Source of the DNA: DAIOGN01 sp036745245
GTDB lineage: Bacteria > Zixibacteria > MSB-5A5 > JAUVRN01
Direction of reading: 5' to 3'
Length of the DNA: 12,818 nucleotides
NCBI GenBank assembly: GCA_036745245.1
Contig: DAIOGN010000098.1
Span: forward strand, 1 to 12,818
How positions within the stretch are numbered: position 1 is the stretch's first letter; each line of letters starts with the position of its first letter. The notes under the pieces are model-generated. The model saw nothing but the letters and a program-made list of their open reading frames with translations. It was not told the origin of the DNA and ran no database searches. This document shows positions 7,445 through 12,818 of the stretch, one piece after another. Position numbers and translations under genes: made by a program.

Positions 7445-7953
7445 ACACGGCCTCCTTCCACCAGGGCCGGCTCCAACGAGGTCTCGAGAAGCGGTTCGGG
7501 CAGGTCCGTGTGCAGCAGCATCCGCTGCTCGAGCCGCAGGGGGCCAAGCGCTCGCACCTTCTCGGTCATCTGGTTGATCACTCGTTGCACCTTGTCGCCC
7601 TCCGAAGCCGCGATCCACTCCAGGCGCACGCGCTCGGGCTCGATGCCCATGGTCGTCAGAAACCGTTGCATCAGGACAAACCGCCGCAGAGCCTTGTGGT
7701 TGCCCTCCTGGTAGTGGCAATCGCCCGGGTGGCAGCCCCCGATGAGCACGCCGTCGGCCCCTCCGCGAAGCGCCGCGAACACAAACTGCGGATCCAATCG
7801 CCCCGAACACATGAGTCGGATCACCCTCACGTTGGCGGCATACCTCATACGAGCCGTGCCTGCCAGATCCGCGGCAGTGTACGTGCACCAGTTGCAGAAG
7901 AACGCCACGATCCGCGGTTCAAACCGCTTGTTGTCGCTCTTTGCTTCAGACAT
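7441..7953 (-). CDS. mvhD: Hydrogenase iron-sulfur subunit MvhD (link between hydrogenase and HdrA)
   Basis: MvhD is a small [2Fe-2S] protein that passes electrons from MvhG to the flavin of HdrA. The 170-residue product has the family's cysteine pattern: FCNWCTYTAAD (C20, C23), RLMCSGR (C49) and GGCHPGDCHY (C74, C79), with the conserved FVFAALRGGADGVLIGGC core. The C-terminal 35 residues are hydrophilic and variable. The ATG at 7953 overlaps the hdrA stop by 8 bases, with a G-rich ribosome site (AGGGGGT) about 9 bases upstream. In some bacteria and archaea MvhD is fused to HdrA; here the two are separate proteins with overlapping genes. Confidence 0.95.
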   Translation of the reverse strand: MSEAKSDNKRFEPRIVAFFCNWCTYTAADLAGTARMRYAANVRVIRLMCSGRLDPQFVFAALRGGADGVLIGGCHPGDCHYQEGNHKALRRFVLMQRFLTTMGIEPERVRLEWIAASEGDKVQRVINQMTEKVRALGPLRLEQRMLLHTDLPEPLLETSLEPALVEGGRV

Positions 7954-9949
7954 AGCTCAATACCCCCTTGATTTCTTCGAAGATCTGCTCGTCCCGGAAG
8001 AGGTTCTGCTGGAGCGCTCCCGACGGACAGGCGGCCACGCACGTGCCGCACCCCTTGCAGAGCGCGCCGTTCACCACGGATGCGTTCTTCGTTTTGTCGA
8101 ACGCAATCGCGCTGTACGGACAGAGTGCGATGCACACGTGACATCCTGAGCAGAGTTCCTCCACCGAGTAGGCCGTGTTGGGTTCGAGCTCCACGTGCCC
8201 GCGGTCGACCAGCGCCAGGGCCTCCGCCGCCGCGGCGCCCGCCTGGGCCACCGACTCGGGGATGTCTTTCGGCCCCTGGCAGGCGCCGGCCAGGAAGATT
8301 CCGACCGTAAACGTGGACACGGGCGCAAGCTTCGGATGGCGTTCGAGGAACCACCCCTCCTTGCTGCAGCTGATGTTGAAGAGCCGGCGTACGTCATCGG
8401 CATCGGGCTGCGCCTCCAGTCCTACGGACAGCACGACCATGTCCACCGGAATGCGCCGTACCCTTCCGATCAGCGTATCCTCCACGCGGAGAATCAGGCG
8501 GCCTTCTTCCTCGTCGTCCATGGCCCAGTCGGACACTTCGGCCACACGCCCGCGGATGAAGTGCACCTGCTCCTGCAGCAGGCGGTCGTAAAACTCCTCG
8601 TAGCCTTTGCCGGGCGTCCGCATGTCGATGTAGAAATTGTAAACCTCTGCGCCGGTGCGCTCCTTGAGCAGGTGGGCCAGCTTGAGCGAGTACATGCAGC
8701 ACACCTTGGAGCAGTAGCGGTTCGTGGCCACGTCCCGGCTGCCCACGCAGTGGATGATGCCCACGGCGCGGGGTTTCGCCCCGTCGGCCAGGTGCACCTC
8801 CCCGCCCGTCGGACCCGCCGCGTTCACCATGCGCTCGACCTCGAGGCTGGTGTACACGTTGGGGTACTTGCCGTACCCGTAGCGGGAGATGCGTTTGGCG
8901 TCGAAGGTCTTGAAGCCCGTGGCGAGCACGATTGCGCCCACGGGGACCTCATGAATCTCTTCGACCTGGTTGAAGTCGATGGCGTCCTTTTCACAGGCCT
9001 CTACGCACGTCTTCTTGCAGTGGTGCGACTTGAATTCGATGCACGTCTCCGGATCGATCACGGCCACCAGCGGCGTGGCCTGCGGGAAGGGCACGTACAC
9101 CGGTTTGCGCATGGAAAGCCCCACGTTGAACTCGTCGGGCACCTTGGCCACCTTGTACACGCAGGACTCGATGCAATCCAGGCAGCCTACGCACTGGTCT
9201 TCCTTCACATAGCGCGGCTTCCGCTTCACCGTCGCCTTGAAGTTGCCTACGTACCCCTCGACGTGGCTCACCTCGGAGTAGCTCCACAGCGTGATGTTCG
9301 GGTGCGATCGTACCGCCGACATCTTCGGCGTCAGGATGCAGGCCGAACAGTCCAGCGTGGGGAAGGTCTTGTCGAACTTGGCCATGTGACCGCCGATGGT
9401 GGGCTCGCGTTCGACGAGGTAGACTTTCTTGCCGGCGTCAGCCATCGTGAGGGCGGCATGAATACCCGCGATGCCGCCGCCCACGACCATTACGTCGGGA
9501 TGGACGGGCACCCGGGTGCGCTCCAGGGGCTCATGGAAGGAGATGCGGGCCACGGCCGCCGCGATGAGGGACTTGGCCTTGTCGGTGGCCATGCCCTTGT
9601 CTACGGTGACCCAGCTCACGTGCTCACGGATGTTGGCCATCTGGAACATGAAGGGGTTGCCGCCGCCCACTTTGGTGGCCGTGCGGAACGTGTGTTCATG
9701 CATCAGGGGAGAGCAGGACGCCACCACGACGCGATTGACGAGGCCATCCCGGAGATCCTGTTGAATCAACTCCTGGCCGGGATCGGAGCACATGAATTTG
9801 TACTCGCGAGCCACGGTGACGTGCGGCAGCGCTCGGGCAAATTCCGCACAGGCGGGCACGTCCACCGTGTGCGCGATGTTGATGCCGCAATGGCACACGT
9901 ACACGCCGATGCGAGGTGTTCCGTTGGAGGCAGAGTCAAGCGCTGGCAT
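7946..9949 (-). CDS. hdrA: Heterodisulfide reductase-like flavoprotein HdrA (bifurcating subunit)
   Basis: HdrA holds the FAD where an electron pair is split between ferredoxin and the disulfide branch. The start is the ATG at 9949 (MPALDSASNG), with AGGAG 6 bases upstream; a farther ATG at 9991 lies within hdrB and lacks such a site. The 667 residues show the N-terminal Cys domain (GVYVCHCG, C19/C21, C34, C54, C79) and the FAD-binding VVGGGIAGIHAAL (155-167). LDCSACILTPKM follows (C201, C204), then a four-Cys set in CVGCLDCIESC (C253-C263) and a second set (C303, C311, C315, C319). Two C-terminal 4Fe-4S motifs complete it: CSGCHVCIALCP (C600-C610) and CKGCGTCVAACP (C631-C641). The position that is selenocysteine in some relatives is Cys here (ASCSPLMHE). 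It overlaps hdrB by 14 bases. Confidence 0.96.
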   Translation of the reverse strand: MPALDSASNGTPRIGVYVCHCGINIAHTVDVPACAEFARALPHVTVAREYKFMCSDPGQELIQQDLRDGLVNRVVVASCSPLMHEHTFRTATKVGGGNPFMFQMANIREHVSWVTVDKGMATDKAKSLIAAAVARISFHEPLERTRVPVHPDVMVVGGGIAGIHAALTMADAGKKVYLVEREPTIGGHMAKFDKTFPTLDCSACILTPKMSAVRSHPNITLWSYSEVSHVEGYVGNFKATVKRKPRYVKEDQCVGCLDCIESCVYKVAKVPDEFNVGLSMRKPVYVPFPQATPLVAVIDPETCIEFKSHHCKKTCVEACEKDAIDFNQVEEIHEVPVGAIVLATGFKTFDAKRISRYGYGKYPNVYTSLEVERMVNAAGPTGGEVHLADGAKPRAVGIIHCVGSRDVATNRYCSKVCCMYSLKLAHLLKERTGAEVYNFYIDMRTPGKGYEEFYDRLLQEQVHFIRGRVAEVSDWAMDDEEEGRLILRVEDTLIGRVRRIPVDMVVLSVGLEAQPDADDVRRLFNISCSKEGWFLERHPKLAPVSTFTVGIFLAGACQGPKDIPESVAQAGAAAAEALALVDRGHVELEPNTAYSVEELCSGCHVCIALCPYSAIAFDKTKNASVVNGALCKGCGTCVAACPSGALQQNLFRDEQIFEEIKGVLSYV

Positions 9950-10841
9950 GAACGGCTCCTTTCGATTCGGGAGCTGCGGGCGTGAATTCAAACGGTACGA
10001 ACAGGCGCTGCAAGCCCAGCGCGCGCTCCTTCAATCCGAAGGCCACGCCCATAAGCTGCGTGAAGTATACCACGGGCATGTGCACTGTGGTGTGGTTGGC
10101 ACGGCTCATCGTGGGCTGGTAACACTCCAGGTTGAACTGGCACAGTGGGCAGGCCGTGATGATCACGTCACAACCACGCCTTTGGGCCTCGCGCAGAAGC
10201 ACGTAGCTGAGCCGGTACCCGACGTCGGGAACGGTTCCGGTAAGCGACCCACCGCAACAGCGAGTCTTGAGGGGCCAGTCGACTGGCGTGCCGCCGAGCG
10301 CGGTCACGATGCGGTCCATCGACGTCGGATCATGCTGGTCGTCGAAGTCGGCGTACGGCCGGACGAGCTGGCAGCCGTAGTAGGAGGCTACCTTCAGCCC
10401 CTTCAGGGGCCGGGTGACCCGGGCCTTGATGGCGTCCATTCCCACGTCGTTGATCAGAACTTCGAGAGGATGTCTGACCTTGACATTGCCACGATACGTC
10501 AGTCCGGCCTCCGCGAGAGCCTTGCTCACCGTCTGACGCAGGTCGTCATGCTCCCGGAGGTAACGCTGCGCCTTGTTGAGGCCCAGGTAGCAGGCGGCAC
10601 AGGGCACCACCAGGTTCACGTCGCCTTTGCCGTTGTGTTTCTCGGCCAGCGCGAAGTTGCGCGCCGACAGGGCAAACGCCTTCTCCTCGGAAATCGACAT
10701 GTAGGCGGTGGCCCCGCAGCAGTTCCAGTCGTCGATCTCTTCGAGAGAGTGACCCAGGGCCGTGAAGACCGCCCGCATCGACTCATCATACGGCTTGCCC
10801 GTGCTCTTGAGAGAACAGCCGGGATAGTATGGGTAGTTCAC
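9936..10841 (-). CDS. hdrB: Heterodisulfide reductase-like subunit HdrB (disulfide-reducing, noncubane clusters)
   Basis: HdrB carries the noncubane [4Fe-4S] clusters that cleave the disulfide. The 301-residue protein starts at a GTG at 10841 (MNYPYYPGCSLK); GGGAGG lies 7 bases upstream and the GTG overlaps the hdrC stop (GTGA). Both CCG domains are complete: C9-x31-C41C42-x38-C81-x2-C84 and C157-x37-C195C196-x34-C231-x2-C234. With both motifs intact the catalytic site should be functional. A bacterium would not be expected to use CoM-S-S-CoB, so the natural substrate is unknown; a small thiol, a DsrC-like protein or another redox partner are possibilities. About 20 residues at the C-terminus look disordered and share DNA with the hdrA start. 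Confidence 0.95.
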   Translation of the reverse strand: MNYPYYPGCSLKSTGKPYDESMRAVFTALGHSLEEIDDWNCCGATAYMSISEEKAFALSARNFALAEKHNGKGDVNLVVPCAACYLGLNKAQRYLREHDDLRQTVSKALAEAGLTYRGNVKVRHPLEVLINDVGMDAIKARVTRPLKGLKVASYYGCQLVRPYADFDDQHDPTSMDRIVTALGGTPVDWPLKTRCCGGSLTGTVPDVGYRLSYVLLREAQRRGCDVIITACPLCQFNLECYQPTMSRANHTTVHMPVVYFTQLMGVAFGLKERALGLQRLFVPFEFTPAAPESKGAVHASA

Positions 10842-11467
10842 TGGACGGCCTCCCTGGTTGCTTGCGGGGTGTGCCGGCGAGCTGCCTCTCCCCGATCGAT
10901 GGACCGGAGCATGGCCTGAAGTCCACCGGGGCGCTTGATCGACTCCACCTTGGGGGAGAGTCGGCCGCGGCGCAGCAGGGCGAGGCCGAAACCCGCGCGG
11001 CCAAGCAGGCGCAGCGGGTTGGTCTTGAGAAACAGCCGCACGAGCAGGGACCCCTCGTTGCTGCGACCGGTCCGCTCCACGCCCTTGTAGAACTCGGTGG
11101 CGAGCACCTGCGCGGGAAACCGCTTCGGATGCATGCCATCCCGAATCGCCAGGCGTTTCGTGGCGTACATGAGATCGGTGATCTTGATTCCCTGCGGGCA
11201 CTCCACCGTGCAGGCATAGCAGGAGGCACACAGCCAGGTCGTGTAGCTCGACAGGACTTCGCCGCGGAAGCCGGCCAGAATCATGGCGACGATCTGGCGC
11301 GGAGTGTAATCCATGAAGGAGGAGAGCGGACACATCCCGCTGCAGGTTCCGCACTGGATGCAGCTTAAGAGCTTCTCCCCATCCGGGATCGACATGACCT
11401 CCTGTGCGAAGCCGCTGTCGAGCTCCGACTCGTACTGAATTTTGTCCCACGTGTTCCACTTATCCAT
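10838..11467 (-). CDS. hdrC: Heterodisulfide reductase-like ferredoxin subunit HdrC
   Basis: HdrC relays electrons from HdrA to HdrB through two [4Fe-4S] clusters. The 209-residue product has both motifs: CIQCGTCSGMCP (C36, C39, C42, C46) and CASCYACTVECP (C80, C83, C86, C90), followed by the usual helical C-terminal domain. The start is the ATG at 11467 (MDKWNTWDKI), with AGGAG 9 bases upstream. A second in-frame ATG at 11476 directly abuts that AGGAG, and a third at 11524 has no ribosome site, so both are unlikely. It is the first gene of the operon and follows a 650-base region with palindromes. The last 20 residues (RRHTPQATREAVQ) look unstructured. Confidence 0.95.
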   Translation of the reverse strand: MDKWNTWDKIQYESELDSGFAQEVMSIPDGEKLLSCIQCGTCSGMCPLSSFMDYTPRQIVAMILAGFRGEVLSSYTTWLCASCYACTVECPQGIKITDLMYATKRLAIRDGMHPKRFPAQVLATEFYKGVERTGRSNEGSLLVRLFLKTNPLRLLGRAGFGLALLRRGRLSPKVESIKRPGGLQAMLRSIDRGEAARRHTPQATREAVQ

Positions 11468-11526
11468 ACAGAGCATCTCCTGTTTTCGAAGTGATGAGGC
11501 ACGCGCCGGCTGTGTGTGGCGCACGG

Positions 11527-11541
11527 CACCACGAAGTGGTG
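11527..11541. other. Short hairpin in the hdrC leader
   Basis: CACCAC and GTGGTG pair around a GAA loop, about 60 bases before the hdrC start. It may shape the mRNA leader; alone it is too small to assign a function. Confidence 0.3.
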
Positions 11542-11616
11542 GGGCCTGTGGCCGAATGTCATAGGGTGGATCATCCGCCCGGTGCGAGCGGAGAGAGTCA
11601 GTCCGGTGAAGTTATT

Positions 11617-11634
11617 CGCTCGACCGGTCGAGCG
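11617..11634. promoter_or_regulatory. Perfect 18-bp palindrome in the hdrC leader or promoter
   Basis: CGCTCGACCGGTCGAGCG is its own reverse complement over all 18 bases. It lies about 150 bases upstream of hdrC, and about 50 bases downstream of the candidate transcription start. It could be a repressor operator (such as for TetR- or GntR-like dimers) or, as RNA, a 7-bp stem with a CCGG loop. No T tract follows on either strand, so a terminator is unlikely. Confidence 0.45.
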
Positions 11635-11689
11635 GTCCCTGCCCAGCCGTGGCTTGGCATGGCCCACGGTTCCACACCTCCCGTCCACC

Positions 11690-11718
11690 AGTATAGTGTA
11701 TCGGCGTCTCACGGGCAG
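11690..11718 (-). promoter_or_regulatory. Candidate promoter for the hdrCBA-mvhDGA operon
   Basis: The minus strand has TATACT at 11695-11690, five of six matches to a sigma-70 -10 box. At 17 bases spacing the -35 position reads CTGCCC, a poor match. Weak -35 boxes are usual at promoters that need an activator, and a 19-bp CRP/FNR-like palindrome is centred about 72 bases upstream of the predicted start, near the class I activator position. This is inference from spacing only. Confidence 0.25.
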
Positions 11719-11746
11719 TGGTATTGAAGCCAACTGCGCGAGAGAG

Positions 11747-11765
11747 CACATGTGAATCACATGTG
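11747..11765. promoter_or_regulatory. 19-bp palindrome, probable CRP/FNR-family operator
   Basis: CACATGTGA-A-TCACATGTG is a perfect inverted repeat around one central base. Its arms contain the TGTGA/TCACA half-sites known for CRP-type regulators, but with a 1-base spacer in place of 6. A further GTGA half-site follows at 11766-11769. It sits upstream of the candidate operon promoter. Confidence 0.5.
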
Positions 11766-11884
11766 GTGACAACAAGGCACGATCACTCGGCCGCCATGAC
11801 GGACGGCGCGTGAAGGATCTTTACACTCGTGGTGAACGCGAGCGATCTGGAGCTGGAATTCTCAACAGTTCGTGCGGCGAGGCG

Positions 11885-11902
11885 ATGTGAAACACATCAC
11901 AT
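11885..11902. promoter_or_regulatory. CRP-type operator, ATGTGA-N6-TCACAT
   Basis: ATGTGA AACACA TCACAT has perfect 6-bp arms with the classic 6-base spacer, a full match to the TGTGA-N6-TCACA consensus of CRP and of related CRP/FNR-family regulators. It shares both arms with the site at 11747 but differs in spacing. It lies about 420 bases upstream of hdrC and could act on that operon by looping, or on another transcript that I cannot identify. Confidence 0.55.
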
Positions 11903-12056
11903 GCGACCAGGGAGCTCTGTGAGAGTTGTCAATTCTAACGGAGGAAGAACTTCAGGCCTGCGGGTGGGCGCTGGCCGGGGTCAGGTGAAGAGTACCAGCA
12001 AATATATGGAGGCCGGAAGAGTGCCTCACGATCTCACCTGTGGTTTGTCAGAGTGG

Positions 12057-12091
12057 GGCCACCCGGAGACATGGAGTGTCTCCGGGCGGCC
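12057..12091 (-). terminator. Hairpin terminator of the right-hand S74 gene
   Basis: CCCGGAGACA (12062-12071) pairs perfectly with TGTCTCCGGG (12077-12086) around TGGAG. After one mismatch the stem continues with GGCC (12057-12060 with 12088-12091). It begins 29 bases after the S74 stop codon on the minus strand. No T tract follows, so it would act as a strong hairpin or as a 3'-end stabiliser. Confidence 0.6.
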
Positions 12092-12120
12092 GGCCTCTGA
12101 GACGCGCTGAATCTGCCGTC

Positions 12121-12818
12121 TTATCTGGCCGTGGCGGCCAGGCGCTCCACCTTGTGGGCCAGATCTTCCATCTGCTTCTTCAGGAGCGCATTCTGCTCCA
12201 TCAGGGTGCGATTCTGTGCGGCCAGTTCGCTGCTCGTTTCAAGCAGTGTCCGATTCTGCCGGTTCAGTTCCTTGATGGCGGCCAGCGCAATGCCGGACGG
12301 ATCGATGGTGGAAATCGACTTCCCGTCGGAGCCTACGCCGAAAATCTGCTTGAAGTCCTGGGCGGTGGGGCCGATGTGCTCGCTCGACTTGTCGGCCTTG
12401 TAATTCCACCGGGTAATCTCCAGCCCGTCGAGCTTCTCGAGGAGCTCCTCCCCGTCGATGGGCTGGAAGTTCTCTTTCGCGTTGGCATCGGAGGCATTGG
12501 TCCAGACGCCACCGTCCGTCAACTTCGCGCCGGAGGAGTGCTCAATCGGATTCGTCGGCTGTGAGACACCAATGCCGAAACGCTTGGTCGCTCCGTCGAT
12601 GACGATGCCTGTATCGACGGTGCCCAGCGTATTGTCCGTCATGGTGATGCTGGACTGGCCCGTCACTTCGCTGACGTGGAGGCCGATGTTCTTGCTGGCG
12701 GTTCCCACCTCCATGGCGGCGTCGTCGCCGGTCGTCTGACTCACCACCCGATTGGGATCCGCGCCGGTGCCTTTGGTCTTGATGGCCACGCTGGACGTGG
12801 TGGGTGTGACCATCATCG
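12121..12818 (-). CDS. Peptidase_S74 fibre protein, C-terminal part (5' end outside the window)
   Basis: The frame is open to the window edge, so the ATG at 12816 is probably internal. About 105 visible residues of Thr/Gly/Val-rich beta-fibre precede the S74 domain. That domain starts with SDANAKENF (Ser109 counting from that ATG) and includes LDGLEITRWNYK, HIGPTAQDFKQIFGVG and IDPSGIALAAIKELN. The end (about residues 183-228, ELNRQNRTLLETSSELAAQN...) is a coiled coil. The S74 family acts as an intramolecular chaperone that promotes trimer assembly and then cleaves itself at the Ser. This domain belongs to the 'HIGPTAQDF' subtype, different from the 'GLIAQEVE' subtype in the left flank, so the two flanking genes are not recent copies of each other. 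Ligand and function are unknown; secretion is likely but the N-terminus is not visible. Confidence 0.85.
   Translation of the reverse strand, partial: MMVTPTTSSVAIKTKGTGADPNRVVSQTTGDDAAMEVGTASKNIGLHVSEVTGQSSITMTDNTLGTVDTGIVIDGATKRFGIGVSQPTNPIEHSSGAKLTDGGVWTNASDANAKENFQPIDGEELLEKLDGLEITRWNYKADKSSEHIGPTAQDFKQIFGVGSDGKSISTIDPSGIALAAIKELNRQNRTLLETSSELAAQNRTLMEQNALLKKQMEDLAHKVERLAATAR

Larger units (their letters stand above)
11468..12120. other. Intergenic regulatory region upstream of the hdr-mvh operon
   Basis: I find no convincing gene in these 653 bases. They hold two CRP/FNR-type palindromes (11747-11765 and 11885-11902), an 18-bp palindrome (11617-11634), a small CACCAC-GAA-GTGGTG hairpin (11527-11541), a candidate -10 box for the operon (11690-11695) and the terminator of the right-hand gene (12057-12091). 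If the candidate promoter is right, hdrC has a leader of about 215 bases. The stretch between 11903 and 12050 shows nothing I can assign. Confidence 0.6.

Noticed and set aside
7441..9949. Selenocysteine codons in hdrA or mvhD
   Set aside because: The positions that are Sec in some relatives are read as Cys codons, and no in-frame TGA interrupts either gene.
8195..9985. A 596-codon open frame on the plus strand opposite hdrA
   Set aside because: It is exactly antisense to a certain hdrA gene, is rich in His/Val/Arg as expected from reversed GC-rich codons, and has no recognisable domain.
11982..12040. Inverted repeat CAGGTGA (11982-11988) and TCACCTG (12034-12040)
   Set aside because: Arms are 7 bases with a 45-base gap and no nearby transcript, so chance is a sufficient explanation.
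11829..12110. A 93-codon open frame on the plus strand in the regulatory region
   Set aside because: No ribosome site at the GTG, no protein-like composition, and it runs through the CRP-type palindrome and the terminator hairpin.
1..12818. tRNA or rRNA genes, CRISPR arrays, transposases or insertion-sequence ends
   Set aside because: Reading both strands I found no cloverleaf, no regularly spaced repeats, no transposase motifs and no paired terminal repeats around the operon.

Overview
The window (about 12.8 kb, GC-rich) comes from a bacterial chromosome, probably an uncultured anaerobic or facultatively anaerobic lineage. It holds one complete energy-metabolism operon on the minus strand, flanked on both sides by genes for secreted, trimeric-fibre-like proteins. 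The N-terminal 'YQGRLTD' domain and the Peptidase_S74 tails of the flanking proteins are frequent in poorly cultured groups such as Eisenbacteria, Latescibacteria and Zixibacteria. That placement is inference; there is no rRNA or universal marker here to fix the phylum.

Left flank (1-3348, plus strand). The 3' part of a large surface-type protein ends at 1152 and is followed by a strong hairpin terminator. A second secreted protein then starts at 1245 with a clear signal peptide. It is split by a +1-type frame change somewhere between 1729 and 1850 and continues to 3348, where it ends in a Peptidase_S74 self-processing chaperone domain and a coiled coil.

Centre (3428-11467, minus strand). 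Nine tightly packed genes read hdrC-hdrB-hdrA-mvhD-mvhG-mvhA-protease-hypA-hypB. They encode a heterodisulfide reductase-like complex (HdrABC), a cytoplasmic group 3c-type [NiFe] hydrogenase (MvhADG), the endopeptidase that processes its large subunit, and two nickel-insertion proteins. From what is known of the family, the complex bifurcates (or confurcates) electrons between H2, ferredoxin and a disulfide. Electrons enter at MvhA/MvhG, pass through the MvhD [2Fe-2S] protein to the HdrA flavin, and leave either to ferredoxin or through HdrC to the HdrB active site. The disulfide used by a bacterium without methanogenic cofactors is not known. Seven of the eight junctions overlap, and the eighth (hypA-hypB) has a 21-base gap, so the genes look translationally coupled. 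hypC, hypD, hypE and hypF are not in the window.

Regulatory region (11468-12120). About 650 bases without a convincing gene lie upstream of hdrC. They contain a 19-bp palindrome and a perfect TGTGA-N6-TCACA site, both of the type bound by CRP/FNR-family regulators. They also contain an 18-bp palindrome and a smaller hairpin in the probable leader, and the hairpin terminator of the right-hand gene.

Right flank (12121-12818, minus strand). This is the 3' end of another Peptidase_S74 fibre protein, of a different S74 subtype, running off the window.
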